A stretch of DNA of 64,000 nucleotides from Mycobacterium sp. (GCF_019247635.1 NZ_JAFBAR010000124.1:1-64000); one strand, 5' to 3'; shown: positions 34,350-44,723, counted from the first letter of the stretch. A program made the numbers and translations. The notes: generated by a model from the letters alone, not told the origin.

Positions 34350-35789
34350 ATGAAGCGGCTCAGCGGCATGGACGCCATGCTCTTGTACAGCGAGACGTCC
34401 AACCTGCACACACACACGCTCAAGGTCTTGGTCATCGACGCGAGCGAGTACGACGGCGAGTACACGTTCGAGGTGTTCCGCCGCGCGGTCCAACGTCGAT
34501 TGCATCTACTGGAACCACTGCACTACCGCCTGGTGGATATCCCGTGGCGGCTACACCACCCGATGTGGATGGAGAACTGCGAGGTGGATCTGGACTACCA
34601 CCTTCGGCGGGTCCACGTGGTCAGTCCGGGCACCCGCCGTGAACTCGATCAGCTGATCGGCGATATTGCCAGCACGCCGCTGGACCGTGGCCGCCCGCTG
34701 TGGGAGTTCCACTTCGTCGAGGGGTTGGCCGATGACCGCTTCGCTCTGATCGGCAAGGTGCATCACGCGCTGGCAGATGGAGTGGCTTCCGCCAATCTGC
34801 TTGCCCGACTGATGGATTTGGTGGGGCCGGACGATCCTGACGACGGCCGGGCGGGCAAGCCTCCATGTGCGACGCCGACCAAGCCTCAGTTGCTCTGGGC
34901 AGCTCAACTCGATCACTTCCAACACATGGCCGCCCTCCCCCAGCTGCTCAGCGACGCCGCACGCGGAATGATCCGATTGCGGCGCCGGTCACGCGAAAGA
35001 CGCGACCAGCCAGAGATGGCGCAAATCTTCAACACGCCGCCGACCTTCCTGAATCACGTGGTATCTCCGCGCCGGACGTTTGTCACCGCCGCGTTGTCGC
35101 TGGCCGAAGTCAAGGAGACTGCCAAGCAGCTGGGGGTGACGTTCAACGATGTCGTGCTCGCGATCGCTACGGGAGGATTGCGGGAGCTACTGTTGCGATA
35201 TGACGGCAGGGCCGATCGGCCCATCCTGACGAGCGTGCCGATCAGCACCAACAAGTCGGCGCAACGAATTGCGGGCAACGAGATCGGCGGCCTCATGGTC
35301 TCGCTGCCCGTGCACGTCGACGACGCCTTGGAGCGGGTACGGTTGATAGCGCTGTCAACCTCAATCGCCAAAGAGGACAACGAGTTACTGGGCCCGGAAT
35401 TGCAGAGCCGGATGATGGAGTATCTGCCGCCGCCGTTTGCGCCGGCCATGTTCCGACGCCAGGGTAAGCGCACCGCGCACAACAGACTGATGAATGTCGC
35501 CGTTTCGAACGTGCCCGGTCCTCGCGAACGCGGTCACATCGGTGGGGCGCCGGTCACCGAGATCTACTCGGTCGGCATCCTTTCCGCCGGCAGTGCATTC
35601 AATATGACGGTATGGAGTTACGTCGATCAGGTTGATGTCGCGGTGCTGTCCGACGACAAGACGTTCAACGATCCCCACGAGGCCACGGATGCGATGATTC
35701 ATGCGTTCGCTGAAATACGGAGTGCTGCCGGCTTTTCCGGTGCATCCACTCGACTCGCGACCGCAATGGCGCCGGCCACCGCCGGCTGA
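34350..35789 (+). CDS. Wax ester synthase/diacylglycerol acyltransferase
   Basis: A 479-residue WS/DGAT protein of the mycobacterial Tgs family. It opens MKRLSGMDAMLLYSE, typical of this family. The catalytic HHxxxDG is HHALADG near 138. The C-terminal half has NDVVLAIATGGLRELLLR, TSVPISTN and the PGPRERGHIGGAPVTEIYSVGIL segment. It would esterify acyl-CoA to diacylglycerol or a long-chain alcohol to make storage lipid. Which acceptor it uses cannot be told. Neighbouring glgX suggests carbon storage, but the genes are 215 bases apart with a hairpin between them. Confidence 0.92.
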   Translation: MKRLSGMDAMLLYSETSNLHTHTLKVLVIDASEYDGEYTFEVFRRAVQRRLHLLEPLHYRLVDIPWRLHHPMWMENCEVDLDYHLRRVHVVSPGTRRELDQLIGDIASTPLDRGRPLWEFHFVEGLADDRFALIGKVHHALADGVASANLLARLMDLVGPDDPDDGRAGKPPCATPTKPQLLWAAQLDHFQHMAALPQLLSDAARGMIRLRRRSRERRDQPEMAQIFNTPPTFLNHVVSPRRTFVTAALSLAEVKETAKQLGVTFNDVVLAIATGGLRELLLRYDGRADRPILTSVPISTNKSAQRIAGNEIGGLMVSLPVHVDDALERVRLIALSTSIAKEDNELLGPELQSRMMEYLPPPFAPAMFRRQGKRTAHNRLMNVAVSNVPGPRERGHIGGAPVTEIYSVGILSAGSAFNMTVWSYVDQVDVAVLSDDKTFNDPHEATDAMIHAFAEIRSAAGFSGASTRLATAMAPATAG

Positions 35790-35871
35790 GGGTGTCATCG
35801 CTCGACCAGCCGGACCCACCGGCAAGGACCGCGCCTTTATCGGTGTGGGCGAACTCGATCTAGATCGATGC

Positions 35872-37347
35872 TTAACGGGTTGTCGCTTCCGGCTGCTCCG
35901 CGTCGGCAACGGTCAACGGCAGCGCCAGTTCTTCCAGTGGGCGCCGTTCGGCCGCAACGCCCAGCCACAACTCGACCAGTCCCGCGGCCGCCATCACCAC
36001 GGCACCGATGAGGAACGACCAGACCACCTGACCGCGCTGCCCGGAATTGATCAGCTGTCCGAAGAGCAGCGGCCCGCTGATGCCGCCGATCGCGGTTCCC
36101 ACGGCGTAGAAAAATGCGATCGCCAGCGCCCGGGTTTCCATCGGAAAAATCTCGCTGACGGTCAGGTACGCCGCGCTGGCACCCGCCGATGCGAAAAAGA
36201 ACGCGACCGCGAGCACGGCGATGAACGTCCAGGCGCCACCGGTCTGGGTCACGAACAGCACCGCGAGAACAACGGCGACGACGGCAGAACCGAGGTAGGT
36301 CATGGTGATCATCGGTTTACGGCCGACGGTGTCGAACAGGTGGCCGAGCAACAGGGGGCCGGCGAAATTGCTCAGCGCCCACAGGATAAAAAATAGCGGC
36401 ACCCTGCCGGATGGGACTCCGTAAAACCCGCTCAACAGCGTGCCCAGATTGAACGTCACGCCGTTATAGAGAAACGCCTGCCCGGTGAACAGTGCCAGTC
36501 CAAGTGCCGCCCGGCGCGGATAGAGCGTAAATGCCACCCTGGCGATTTCCCGGAACGAGATCGTCTGGCGCTGCCGAATTTTCAGCGGCTTGCCGTGTGG
36601 CTCGGGTAGCGGTTGCCCGGTTTCCCGTTGTACCGCCTCTTCTATTTCGCCGACGGTCCGCTCGGCTTCCTGATCGCGTCCATGAATGAACAGCCACCGT
36701 GGGCTTTCCGGGACGTTGCGCCGTACCAGGAGCACAAATATGCCGAAGATGGCACCGATCCCGAACGCGAGCCGCCATCCGATGTTGGCCGGGAAGTTCG
36801 ACGTGTCCAGCAGCACCAGCGCACCGGCCGCGCCCGCGGCCGAACCCAGCCAGTACGTCCCGTTGATCACCAGGTCCACCCGGCCGCGGACGCGAGCGGG
36901 GATCAATTCGTCGATCGCCGAGTTGATTGCAGCATATTCGCCACCGATGCCAGAACCGGTGAAGAAACGCGCGACGAAGAAATACCAAGGCGCGAAGGCG
37001 AAAGCGGTCGCCACGGTGGCGGCCAAATACACCGCCAGGGTGAGGATGAACAGATTGCGGCGCCCAAAGCGGTCGGTCAGGTGGCCGAAGAATAGGGCAC
37101 CCAAGCAGGCGCCGGCGATGTAAAACGCCGCCGCCACGCCGATCTGTGCGGGCGTCAATTCGATGCCGCTGCCCTTCTCCGTGAGGCGAGACGACACGTT
37201 ACCGACCATCGTGACCTCGAGCCCGTCGAGAATCCAGACACCGCCCAGGCCGATAACGACGCGCCAATGAAACCGCGACCAGGGCAGCCGGTCCAGCCGC
37301 GCCGGGACGTGCGTTGTGATGATTCCGGTTTGTACGCCTTCGCTCAT
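35872..37347 (-). CDS. MFS transporter, sugar-porter-like
   Basis: A 491-residue twelve-helix permease. Motifs: DGLEVTMVG in helix 1, the loop 2-3 motif GHLTDRFGRRNLF, and GIGGEYAAINSAIDELIPARVRGR at helix 4, common in the metabolite-proton and sugar porter groups. The central loop has RRNVPESPRWLFIHGRD (PESPRWL signature). GHLFDTVGRKPMI is the repeat in the second half. It imports or exports a small organic solute by proton coupling; the substrate is unknown. It is divergent from the 37462 gene. Confidence 0.88.
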   Translation of the reverse strand: MSEGVQTGIITTHVPARLDRLPWSRFHWRVVIGLGGVWILDGLEVTMVGNVSSRLTEKGSGIELTPAQIGVAAAFYIAGACLGALFFGHLTDRFGRRNLFILTLAVYLAATVATAFAFAPWYFFVARFFTGSGIGGEYAAINSAIDELIPARVRGRVDLVINGTYWLGSAAGAAGALVLLDTSNFPANIGWRLAFGIGAIFGIFVLLVRRNVPESPRWLFIHGRDQEAERTVGEIEEAVQRETGQPLPEPHGKPLKIRQRQTISFREIARVAFTLYPRRAALGLALFTGQAFLYNGVTFNLGTLLSGFYGVPSGRVPLFFILWALSNFAGPLLLGHLFDTVGRKPMITMTYLGSAVVAVVLAVLFVTQTGGAWTFIAVLAVAFFFASAGASAAYLTVSEIFPMETRALAIAFFYAVGTAIGGISGPLLFGQLINSGQRGQVVWSFLIGAVVMAAAGLVELWLGVAAERRPLEELALPLTVADAEQPEATTR

Positions 37348-37461
37348 CGTTGCTCCGTTCTGGTCGGAAGAGATCTACCCGCCACCGCGTACCGGCAAGC
37401 CTTGCAGCCCTCGTCGGGCCTGCGTGTTCACGTCGAAGTCGACACGCTTTACTATCCCCCC

Positions 37462-38067
37462 ATGCCGATCCTCGGGAATGCCACTGTCGTCGCAGCAGAA
37501 GTGAAACGCTCGGCCTCCAACGCGTTGCGCGTACAGCTCACCACCGCCGACGGCACCCAATTGGCACAGGCCCAGCAAAAAGGCGGAGCGGCCGTGTTAC
37601 TGGGGTTCAAAAACGGCGGCAAAAGCGCATACACCCTGTCGTGCGCCAACGGCGAGCAGCTCGGGCTCGCTGTGGCAGGTACGACGACCGTCAGCAACGG
37701 CGGAGCTCCGGTGGGCAGAATCGTGCCGGCCGACGGCGCTGCGCGTCTGGAAAGCGGTACCGGCAGCGTCCTGGCCGTGCTGAGGCCGCACAGCGGAACG
37801 AAGGCGGACAGCGCCTGGCACCATCAGATCCTGTCCCCTTCCGGTCACGAACTCGGCGTGCTCACCCTGATGACGACCCATTTCGGCTGGACCGACGTCC
37901 AAACCGAGGCCACTCAACTGCTGCTGAACCAAAACGTCGGCAGCCTGAAGACGCCATCGGCCGGTGCGATGCTCAGACTGTCCGCGCCGGCGACCTCGGA
38001 ATTGGGCGATATGTTGGCCGCGGCCTGCGTCGACTTCGCCGTGCTACCGCGCGGATACGTCGCCTGA
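37462..38067 (+). CDS. Hypothetical protein, LURP-like beta-rich
   Basis: A 201-residue protein from ATG 37462; the frame is open to 37267, but that part is antisense to the MFS gene. It is rich in beta-strand-like stretches: VLLGFKNGGKSAYTLSCANGEQLGLAVAG, VLAVLRPHSG and LGVLTLMTTHFGW. No membrane helix or motif is clear. The pattern of short strands around a repeated core is loosely like scramblase/LURP-type folds, a weak guess. Confidence 0.6.
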   Translation: MPILGNATVVAAEVKRSASNALRVQLTTADGTQLAQAQQKGGAAVLLGFKNGGKSAYTLSCANGEQLGLAVAGTTTVSNGGAPVGRIVPADGAARLESGTGSVLAVLRPHSGTKADSAWHHQILSPSGHELGVLTLMTTHFGWTDVQTEATQLLLNQNVGSLKTPSAGAMLRLSAPATSELGDMLAAACVDFAVLPRGYVA

Positions 38068-38179
38068 CCTTCGACGACGTCTCGACAGCGGATAGGTTGC
38101 CGCCCAACGCTTGCCCCATCGTCACGAATCCTGCGAGATTCTTGTTCTCGCCCGCCCTCGGTGAGCCCGCGGCAGCCTG

Positions 38180-40468
38180 TCAGCCCGGTTCGCCTTCGGG
38201 TACCAAATCAATGGTGCGCGAGGGTGTTTGGGCTCGCAGGGCCTGCCGCCCGGCGCGTTCGTTGAACCCGAACCGGGCATGCAGCCGGGTCAGCGGGTTG
38301 GGCGCCCACCAGTTGACCCGGCCGAGCACATGCATGAACGCCGGCACGAGCAGCATTCGCACCAGTGTGGCGTCGGCCACCACCGCTACCGTCAGGCCGA
38401 ACCCGAACAACCGCATGAACGACACCTGTGAGGCGGTCAATGCCGCGAAGGAGATCGTCATGATCAGGGCCGCCGCCGTGATCACCCGCCCGGTATGGGC
38501 CACACCACGCGCAACGCTCTCGTCGTTGGCCCCCCAGCCGTGGTGCGAGGCCAGCCAGTACTCCCGAATCCGCGACATCAGGAACACCTCGTAGTCCATC
38601 GAAAGGCCGAAAGCGATGCAGAACAACAACACCGGCAGCTCCACTCCGACCGTGCCGGTCACCGTGGTACCCAGCCCGCCCAGGTGCCCCTCCTGAAAAA
38701 CCCACACCAGCGCACCAAACGCCGCGGTCAACGACAGGATGTTCATCAGCACCGCCTTGACGGGCAATACCACGCTCCCCGTCAGCAGGAACACCAGCAC
38801 CAGGGTGATCACCGCGATGATCGTGAGCACCAGCGGCAGGCGCGAGGCGATCGCGTGCACGCTATCGCGATTACTCTCTGCCTGGCCGGCCAGCTGCACC
38901 GGTCTGCCGGCCGGAGTCGGAACGGCGTGCAACCGGTCGAGCTGCACGGCCGAGGCGGCGGTGTACAGCGGCGCCGTGGTAGCCACTGTCAGGAAGCCGC
39001 TACCGCCTCTGATCCCACTGGCCGCCGCCGGCGGTCCGGGCTGCATCGCACCCCTGACGAAAGTGCCTCGCGGGGAGGAGACCGACGACACGTCCGGCAC
39101 CCGTGAGAGGGCGGCGGCGTAGGCATCCAGATCCGGAAGGCTCAAATCGGTCGCGTTCGGGAGAACGACGGTGACCGCGGGGATCCCGTTGCCGGGGAAG
39201 TCGTTCCGTAGCTGGTCTCCGACCTGGCGTGCCGACGCCGAGGTGGGCAGTATTCGGTCGTCGGCGAAGCCCCACTGCACATGGCGGAAGGGTGTCCCGA
39301 GCACCAGCAGCACTGCTGTGACGACCATGCCGATCGGAATAGCATCGCGCATAACGGCTTTCGTCCATCGGTACCAGAACCATTGCTCGACGGGCACGGG
39401 TTGCGGTTCTCGGCGCCGCAGGATGCGTCGGATCACCCCACGCACATCCAACGCATCGAGACGCCCGCCCAACAGTACGATCGCGGCGGGCGTCACAACG
39501 ATCGCCGCGACCGAGGCGAAGGCGACCACCGTAGCGCCCGCATAGGCGAACGACTTCAAGAAGTATTGTGGGAACACCACCATCGTCGCCATCGACAACG
39601 CGACCGTCATCGCCGAGAACAAGACCGTGCGGCCGGCTGTGGCGATGGTGCGGATCACTGCCGCATCACGAGTCTGGCCCTCTGCCAACTCATCTCGGAA
39701 ACGGCTGAGAATCAGCAACGTGTAGTCGACGGCCAGCGCCATGCCCATGGCAACGGCCAGGTTCAGCGCGAAGGTGGACACGTCGGTGAACAGCGAGATT
39801 GCCCGCAGCGACGCCATCGAGCCGAGAATCGCAAAGATGCCGAGGGTCACCGGCATCGCCGCGGCGATCAACCCGCCGAAAACCCAGACGAGCGCGAGAA
39901 AACTCAGCGGCAGCGCCAGCGATTCCATGAACAAAAGGTCTTTTGCGGTTTGCGCGTTCACCTGCCAGGCGACGGTGGCGTCTCCGCCGGCGCGCACGGT
40001 GACGCCGTCGCGGTCGTGAACGAGCTCGTCGGACAGGTGCTTGGCGTCGTTCGGGGCATTGATCTCGTCACCGGAGATGGCGGCGACGATCAGTCCCGTC
40101 CTTCCATCCTTGCTGATCAACGAGTGCGCCGCGGCGGGCGGCGCACTCCATGGCGATAACACCTGCGCGACGTTGCGCGAATGCTGCAGCCGCTGAACGA
40201 GATCGGTACCGACTGCGCGGGCCTGGGGTCCTAGTGCACCGCCCGCGGAGTTGACCGTGATCAACAAACCCATATCGCCCTGGTCAAACTTGCGGGAGAG
40301 CAGATCCGAGGCCCGCGACGATTCAGCGCTGGGATCGAGCCCTCCACCGGCCGACAACACGTGGATGACCGGGATGCCGAAGATCGCGGCGCCGATCATG
40401 ACCAGCACCGCCGTGGCGAGCACCCGGCGCGGGGCGGCGATGGCTAGTCGAGCGATTGCGGTCAGCAC
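38180..40468 (-). CDS. MMPL-family RND exporter
   Basis: A 762-residue RND-like lipid exporter with about twelve helices in two blocks, each after a periplasmic loop. The proton-relay Asp-Tyr pairs are visible as AVDYTLLILSRFRDEL in the first half and SMDYEVFLMSRIREYW in the second. The loop region GGLDPSAESSRASDLLSRKFDQGDMGLLI is typical. It is shorter than MmpL3/MmpL4 and lacks their long C-terminal tail. It may export a lipid or lipopeptide; the MbtH gene upstream on the same strand hints at a nonribosomal peptide link, but no NRPS is in the window. Confidence 0.9.
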   Translation of the reverse strand: MLTAIARLAIAAPRRVLATAVLVMIGAAIFGIPVIHVLSAGGGLDPSAESSRASDLLSRKFDQGDMGLLITVNSAGGALGPQARAVGTDLVQRLQHSRNVAQVLSPWSAPPAAAHSLISKDGRTGLIVAAISGDEINAPNDAKHLSDELVHDRDGVTVRAGGDATVAWQVNAQTAKDLLFMESLALPLSFLALVWVFGGLIAAAMPVTLGIFAILGSMASLRAISLFTDVSTFALNLAVAMGMALAVDYTLLILSRFRDELAEGQTRDAAVIRTIATAGRTVLFSAMTVALSMATMVVFPQYFLKSFAYAGATVVAFASVAAIVVTPAAIVLLGGRLDALDVRGVIRRILRRREPQPVPVEQWFWYRWTKAVMRDAIPIGMVVTAVLLVLGTPFRHVQWGFADDRILPTSASARQVGDQLRNDFPGNGIPAVTVVLPNATDLSLPDLDAYAAALSRVPDVSSVSSPRGTFVRGAMQPGPPAAASGIRGGSGFLTVATTAPLYTAASAVQLDRLHAVPTPAGRPVQLAGQAESNRDSVHAIASRLPLVLTIIAVITLVLVFLLTGSVVLPVKAVLMNILSLTAAFGALVWVFQEGHLGGLGTTVTGTVGVELPVLLFCIAFGLSMDYEVFLMSRIREYWLASHHGWGANDESVARGVAHTGRVITAAALIMTISFAALTASQVSFMRLFGFGLTVAVVADATLVRMLLVPAFMHVLGRVNWWAPNPLTRLHARFGFNERAGRQALRAQTPSRTIDLVPEGEPG

Positions 40469-40624
40469 GACACTCCTTAGCGCGGGGCGAGTTCATGTTC
40501 GATCAGTTCGCGGAAGATAGGCATGCGGAGAGGGTCGGTGGGCAACGACGAGAACGCTGCGCTGCCCCCGTGCCCGCAGCAGGTTAGTCATGACGTGCCC
40601 GCCGACCCCCGGACGGTTTGCGAG

Positions 40625-40849
40625 TCAGGAACCCGTGCCCTGCGCCAACCTCTCGCGCAGGCTCTTCGGCCGTATGTCGGGCCAGTTCTGTTCGATGTAG
40701 TCCAGGCACGCGGCCCGGGTGGCCTCCCCGTAAACCACTCGCCAACCGGGCGGCACGTCAGCGAATACCGGCCAGAGGCTGTGCTGCTCCTCGTCGTTCA
40801 CCAACACGAAGAAGCTGCCATTGTCGTCATCGAAGGGATTGGTACTCAC
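40625..40849 (-). CDS. MbtH-like NRPS accessory protein
   Basis: A 74-residue protein with all MbtH hallmarks: [26 protein letters not shown] and [36 protein letters not shown], including the Trp residues, SLWP and the WPDIRP end. MbtH proteins bind and activate NRPS adenylation domains. No NRPS, siderophore or peptidolipid gene is present within 64 kb, so it is orphaned here and would have to act in trans. It lies 156 bases upstream of the MMPL exporter on the same strand. Confidence 0.93.
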   Translation of the reverse strand: MSTNPFDDDNGSFFVLVNDEEQHSLWPVFADVPPGWRVVYGEATRAACLDYIEQNWPDIRPKSLRERLAQGTGS

Positions 40850-41121
40850 TCGTTCTCCTAACCGCTAGTAAATGGGTCAAGACCAGACCGGCGAGCGCGG
40901 AACCGTTCACGAGGTAGAACGCTGTCTACAGATCACGGACCAGCGACGTCAACATAGCACCAGCAACCTTCATCAGAGGCAATCCGCACCGCTCTCGATT
41001 CCAACATCGGGCCGCGCGTTACTCCCGACACCACGTACGTTGCGGCACACCGCTTGTGACTTGTTCGCACATATCCTGCGGAATCCTCGCGTTTGCTCGC
41101 TGCGAATGAGCAGACGGGCGG

Positions 41122-42921
41122 TCAGTTGACGTCGGAGCGCGGCGACTCTTCCGGAGTCCAGGCCAACGGCTGTCCGGGATGGCCGGGAAACAGATAGTCG
41201 ATGAAGGCCGCGGCCGTGGGTTGTGGTTCGTGATTGGCCAGTCCCGGGCGCTCGTTGGCTTCGATGAAGGCATAGTCGGTGCCAGTGACGTCGGGCACAA
41301 CCAGGTCGATGCCGGTGACCGGGATGCCAACCGCCTCAGCCGCAACCACCGCGACCCGACACAGCTCGGGGTTGACCTTGGCCGTGACATCGTGGATGGT
41401 GCCGCCCTGATGCAGGTTTGCGGTGCGCCGCACACAGAGCCGATCTCCTTGGGGCAGAACATCATCCAGCATCCAACCGGCTTCGGCGACGGTGGCCTCG
41501 GTGATGTCGTCGAGCGGGATTCGGGACTCACCACCGGTGGCCGCGGAGCGCCGTCGACTCTCGGACGCAATCAACTCTCGCACGCTGCGGTCACCCGTGC
41601 CGATGATCTCGGGCGGCATCCGCAGCGCGGCGGCAACTACCCGGCCGTCGATCACCACCAGCCGAAGGTCGTCGCCGGGCATCCGCTGCTCAATCAGTAC
41701 CTCCGGGTGTTGTTGGCGCGCCCGCGCCAGGGCGGCGGCAAGCTCGTCGGGACCGTTGTCGGCGGTAACGCCCACGGTGATGCCTTTACCCTGCTCGCCA
41801 CGCGTCGGCTTGACGACGACCTCCCCGACCTCGGTCAAGAACTCGAAATCGTCCTCGTCGAAGGTCGCCAGGCGAGCGCGAGGCACGGTGACGCCGGCAT
41901 CGGATACAAGGCGCCGGGTCAGGCGCTTGTCGTCGCACCGGCACATCGCGATCGCTGAGGTGAACTCGGACAGCGATTCCCTGGTGATCACACTGCGCCC
42001 GCCGTAAGTCAGGCGGATCTCGCCCGTCTCGGCATCAAGCACCTCAACCCAGATTCCACGGCGCAGCGCCTCGTCGGCGATGATCCGAGCATAGGGATTG
42101 AGATCGTCAACCGTCTCCGAATGCGCGGTGAACAGCGGCTCGTTGATCGCGTTCTTCCGTTTGATCGCCAGCACCGGAACCCGGCGAAAGCCCAGCTTCT
42201 CGTAAAGGGCTGTGGCAGCGGCATTGTCATGGGCTACCGACAGATCCATGTAGGCGCGGCCCTTGCGACGGAAATGCTCGGCCAACGCCCGGGTCAGGGC
42301 TTCGCCGACCCCGGGCAATGCGGCGCCGGGGTCCACCGCCAGGGTCCACAAGCTGGATCCGAGCTCCGGATCGGAAAACAACACTTCATGGTCGACGCCA
42401 GTCACCGTGCCCACGACTGCGCCGTCGTCGTCACGCACCGCGAGGAGGTATTCCACCGCATCCGAATGCAGATGGTTGTCCCAAATCGTGTCGACGGGCG
42501 CCGGGACCATTCCACAGCGAACGTAGACGCGATTCATCGCATCGGCGTCGACCGGGTCGTTCAGTGTGCGCACTGTGAAGCCCACGGGTGCGGGGCCCAC
42601 GTCTTCGGGATGTGAGCCGGATGCAAAACGCAGCCGATACGTGTGGCTGGGGTCGATGAAGAGTTCGGTCGAGGCCCCCGCGACGACGACGTGCGATTCG
42701 CGTGCGTAGATGCAGATGTCGCGCCGGCCGGGCGCTTCCCGCCGCATCGCCTCGGCCAGCGTGTTCGAGTCGGCGAAGGTCTGGCCGAAAATGAGTCGGC
42801 CCCAACCTAATTCGAGTTCGACGTCCTTCGCCATCGCGGCCACCAGATCCGGCGGCGAGGCGTCGTGCAGCCCTAGGGTAATCGCCTCGGTGTGGTCGTC
42901 GGAGGGATCGATAACGCTCAT
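41122..42921 (-). CDS. ngg: N-acetylglutaminylglutamine synthetase (GNAT plus ATP-grasp)
   Basis: A 599-residue bifunctional enzyme. After an N-terminal domain, residues about 115-260 form a GNAT acetyltransferase (LLAVRDDDGAVVGTVTGVDHEV, GVGEALTRALAEHFRRKGRAYMDLSVAHDNAAATALYEKLGFRR). Residues about 320-580 form an ATP-grasp ligase (EVVVKPTRGEQGKGITVGV, VLIEQRMPGDDLRLVVIDGRVVAA, FIEANERPGLANH). This architecture matches Ngg of the NAGGN osmolyte pathway described in Sinorhizobium and Pseudomonas, where AsnO adds the amide. It overlaps the end of the asparagine-synthase-like partner by 4 bases. It should acetylate and join two glutamines. The symbol follows that pathway. Confidence 0.88.
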   Translation of the reverse strand: MSVIDPSDDHTEAITLGLHDASPPDLVAAMAKDVELELGWGRLIFGQTFADSNTLAEAMRREAPGRRDICIYARESHVVVAGASTELFIDPSHTYRLRFASGSHPEDVGPAPVGFTVRTLNDPVDADAMNRVYVRCGMVPAPVDTIWDNHLHSDAVEYLLAVRDDDGAVVGTVTGVDHEVLFSDPELGSSLWTLAVDPGAALPGVGEALTRALAEHFRRKGRAYMDLSVAHDNAAATALYEKLGFRRVPVLAIKRKNAINEPLFTAHSETVDDLNPYARIIADEALRRGIWVEVLDAETGEIRLTYGGRSVITRESLSEFTSAIAMCRCDDKRLTRRLVSDAGVTVPRARLATFDEDDFEFLTEVGEVVVKPTRGEQGKGITVGVTADNGPDELAAALARARQQHPEVLIEQRMPGDDLRLVVIDGRVVAAALRMPPEIIGTGDRSVRELIASESRRRSAATGGESRIPLDDITEATVAEAGWMLDDVLPQGDRLCVRRTANLHQGGTIHDVTAKVNPELCRVAVVAAEAVGIPVTGIDLVVPDVTGTDYAFIEANERPGLANHEPQPTAAAFIDYLFPGHPGQPLAWTPEESPRSDVN

Positions 42922-44723
42922 GCGGCGGGCCCTGTCACGCCGTGGCGCTGCAACCAGAGCTCAAGCAGGGCGAGCTGCCAGAGCTCGTTGCCGCGCAGCG
43001 GGGTCAGTCTGCGGTTCGGGTCGGCCAACAGGGCCTCGACCGCATCGGCACGAAACAGGCCGCGCTCCTTGGCGATCGGCGCGTAGAGGGCGTCGCTGAC
43101 CATATCGAGGTAGGGCCCCTCGAGGTGGGTCAGTGCCGGAACCGGGAAGTAGCCCTTGGGTCGATCGATGACCTCCGACGGAATCACCCGACGCGCGGCC
43201 TGTTTGAGGACGCCTTTGCCGTCGTGGGCGATCTTCAACTCCGGAGGGCAGGTCGCCGCCAGCTCGACCAGTTCGTGGTCGAGGAAGGGAACGCGTCCCT
43301 CCAGCCCCCAGGCCATGGTCATGTTGTCCACCCGCTTCACCGGGTCGTCGACCAACATCACCGTTGTATCGAGCCGCAGCGCGCGGTCGATGCCGGTCTC
43401 GGCGTTCGCCTGCGCGAAATGCTCGGTGACGAAGCGTTCGCTCGGATCGCCCTGCGCGACGTTTCCCGGCGCCAGCAGCGCCTCAACGCCGGCGACGTCG
43501 CGATCGAAAAATGCGGTCCGGTAGGCCGCGACCGATCCCTCGAGGCTGCTTGCGGCCGGCGAACCCATCGGGGGGTACCAGTGGTAGCCGGCGAACACCT
43601 CGTCGGCGCCCTGACCTGACTGCACCACCTTCACGTGCCGCGAAACTTCCTGACTGAGCAAGTAGAAGGCAACGCAGTCGTGGCTGACCATCGGCTCACT
43701 CATCGCGCCGATCGCCCCATCGAGCGCGGGCAGCATCCGGTCGGTTCCGATGCGGATCTGGTGATGGTCGGTGCCGAAGCGTTCGGCGATGATGTCCGAG
43801 TACTGGAACTCGTCGCCCTGGACGCCGCCGGCGGACTCGAAGCCGATGGAGAACGTCGAAAGCCCGTGCTGACCCGCCTCGGCAAGCAGGCCGACGATCA
43901 GGCTGGAGTCCACGCCGCCCGAAAGCAGGCAACCGACGGGCACGTCGGCGACCAGCCGGCGCTCGACCGCGACGCGCAGCGAGGACAGCACGGCGTCCTC
44001 CCAGTCGCGCTCGGACCAGTCCGAGCGGTCGTCTTGCCTGGTGAACTCGGCCGTCCAATAGGTGGTGGTCGTGCGCCGGCCGTCGGGCTCGATCGCGATG
44101 AGGGAAGCCGGCGGGACCTTACGCACTCCGCGCAAGATCGTCAGCGGGGCGGGCACCACGGAGTGAAACGTCATGTAGTGGTGCAGCGCGACATGGTCTA
44201 TCCGGGTATCCACGCCACCCCCGGCGAGCAGCGCCGGCAGCGACGAGGCGAACCGGATCCGGTGGCTGTCCTCCGTCAGATACAGCGGTTTGATACCGAG
44301 CCGGTCCCGACCCAGCAGAACGCGACCGCTGTCTCGTTCGACGATGGCGAAGGCGAACATGCCTTTGAGACGGCTGACGAAATCGTCGCCCCAGCGGTGG
44401 TAGGCCTTGACCAGCACTTCCGTGTCGCTGTGCGAAAAGAACCGGTAGCCGTCGCCTTCGAGGTCGCGGCGCAGTTGCTTGTAGTTATAAATGCAGCCAT
44501 TCCAGACGATCGCCAGGCCGAGGTCGGAATCGACCATTGGCTGGGCGCCGGCTTCGGTCAGGTCAATGATCTTGAGGCGACGATGCCCTAGGGCGACGCG
44601 GCCCTGTGACCAGGCCCCCGCCGCATCCGGCCCCCTGGGTGCCAGCACAGCAGCCATCGCTGTTACCGCCGCTAAATCAGGCACCCGGCCGTCGAGTCGC
44701 ACCTCACCGGTGGCTCCGCACAC
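42918..44723 (-). CDS. asnO: N-acetylglutaminylglutamine amidotransferase (AsnO-type)
   Basis: An asparagine-synthase-like amidotransferase of 601 residues. The GTG at 44723 puts Cys2 (CGATGEVRLDG) at the mature N-terminus, the class II glutaminase nucleophile. The glutaminase domain has RGPDAAGAW, LGHRRLKIID and NGCIYNY; the synthetase domain has the PP-loop LLSGGVDSSLIVGL and later GRVPFLDHELVEL and KRVDNMTM. In the NAGGN pathway it forms the terminal amide. The SD-like AAGGAG directly abuts this GTG, so the start at ATG 44735, with removal of a short MVKEV leader, cannot be excluded. Confidence 0.87.
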   Translation of the reverse strand: MCGATGEVRLDGRVPDLAAVTAMAAVLAPRGPDAAGAWSQGRVALGHRRLKIIDLTEAGAQPMVDSDLGLAIVWNGCIYNYKQLRRDLEGDGYRFFSHSDTEVLVKAYHRWGDDFVSRLKGMFAFAIVERDSGRVLLGRDRLGIKPLYLTEDSHRIRFASSLPALLAGGGVDTRIDHVALHHYMTFHSVVPAPLTILRGVRKVPPASLIAIEPDGRRTTTTYWTAEFTRQDDRSDWSERDWEDAVLSSLRVAVERRLVADVPVGCLLSGGVDSSLIVGLLAEAGQHGLSTFSIGFESAGGVQGDEFQYSDIIAERFGTDHHQIRIGTDRMLPALDGAIGAMSEPMVSHDCVAFYLLSQEVSRHVKVVQSGQGADEVFAGYHWYPPMGSPAASSLEGSVAAYRTAFFDRDVAGVEALLAPGNVAQGDPSERFVTEHFAQANAETGIDRALRLDTTVMLVDDPVKRVDNMTMAWGLEGRVPFLDHELVELAATCPPELKIAHDGKGVLKQAARRVIPSEVIDRPKGYFPVPALTHLEGPYLDMVSDALYAPIAKERGLFRADAVEALLADPNRRLTPLRGNELWQLALLELWLQRHGVTGPAA

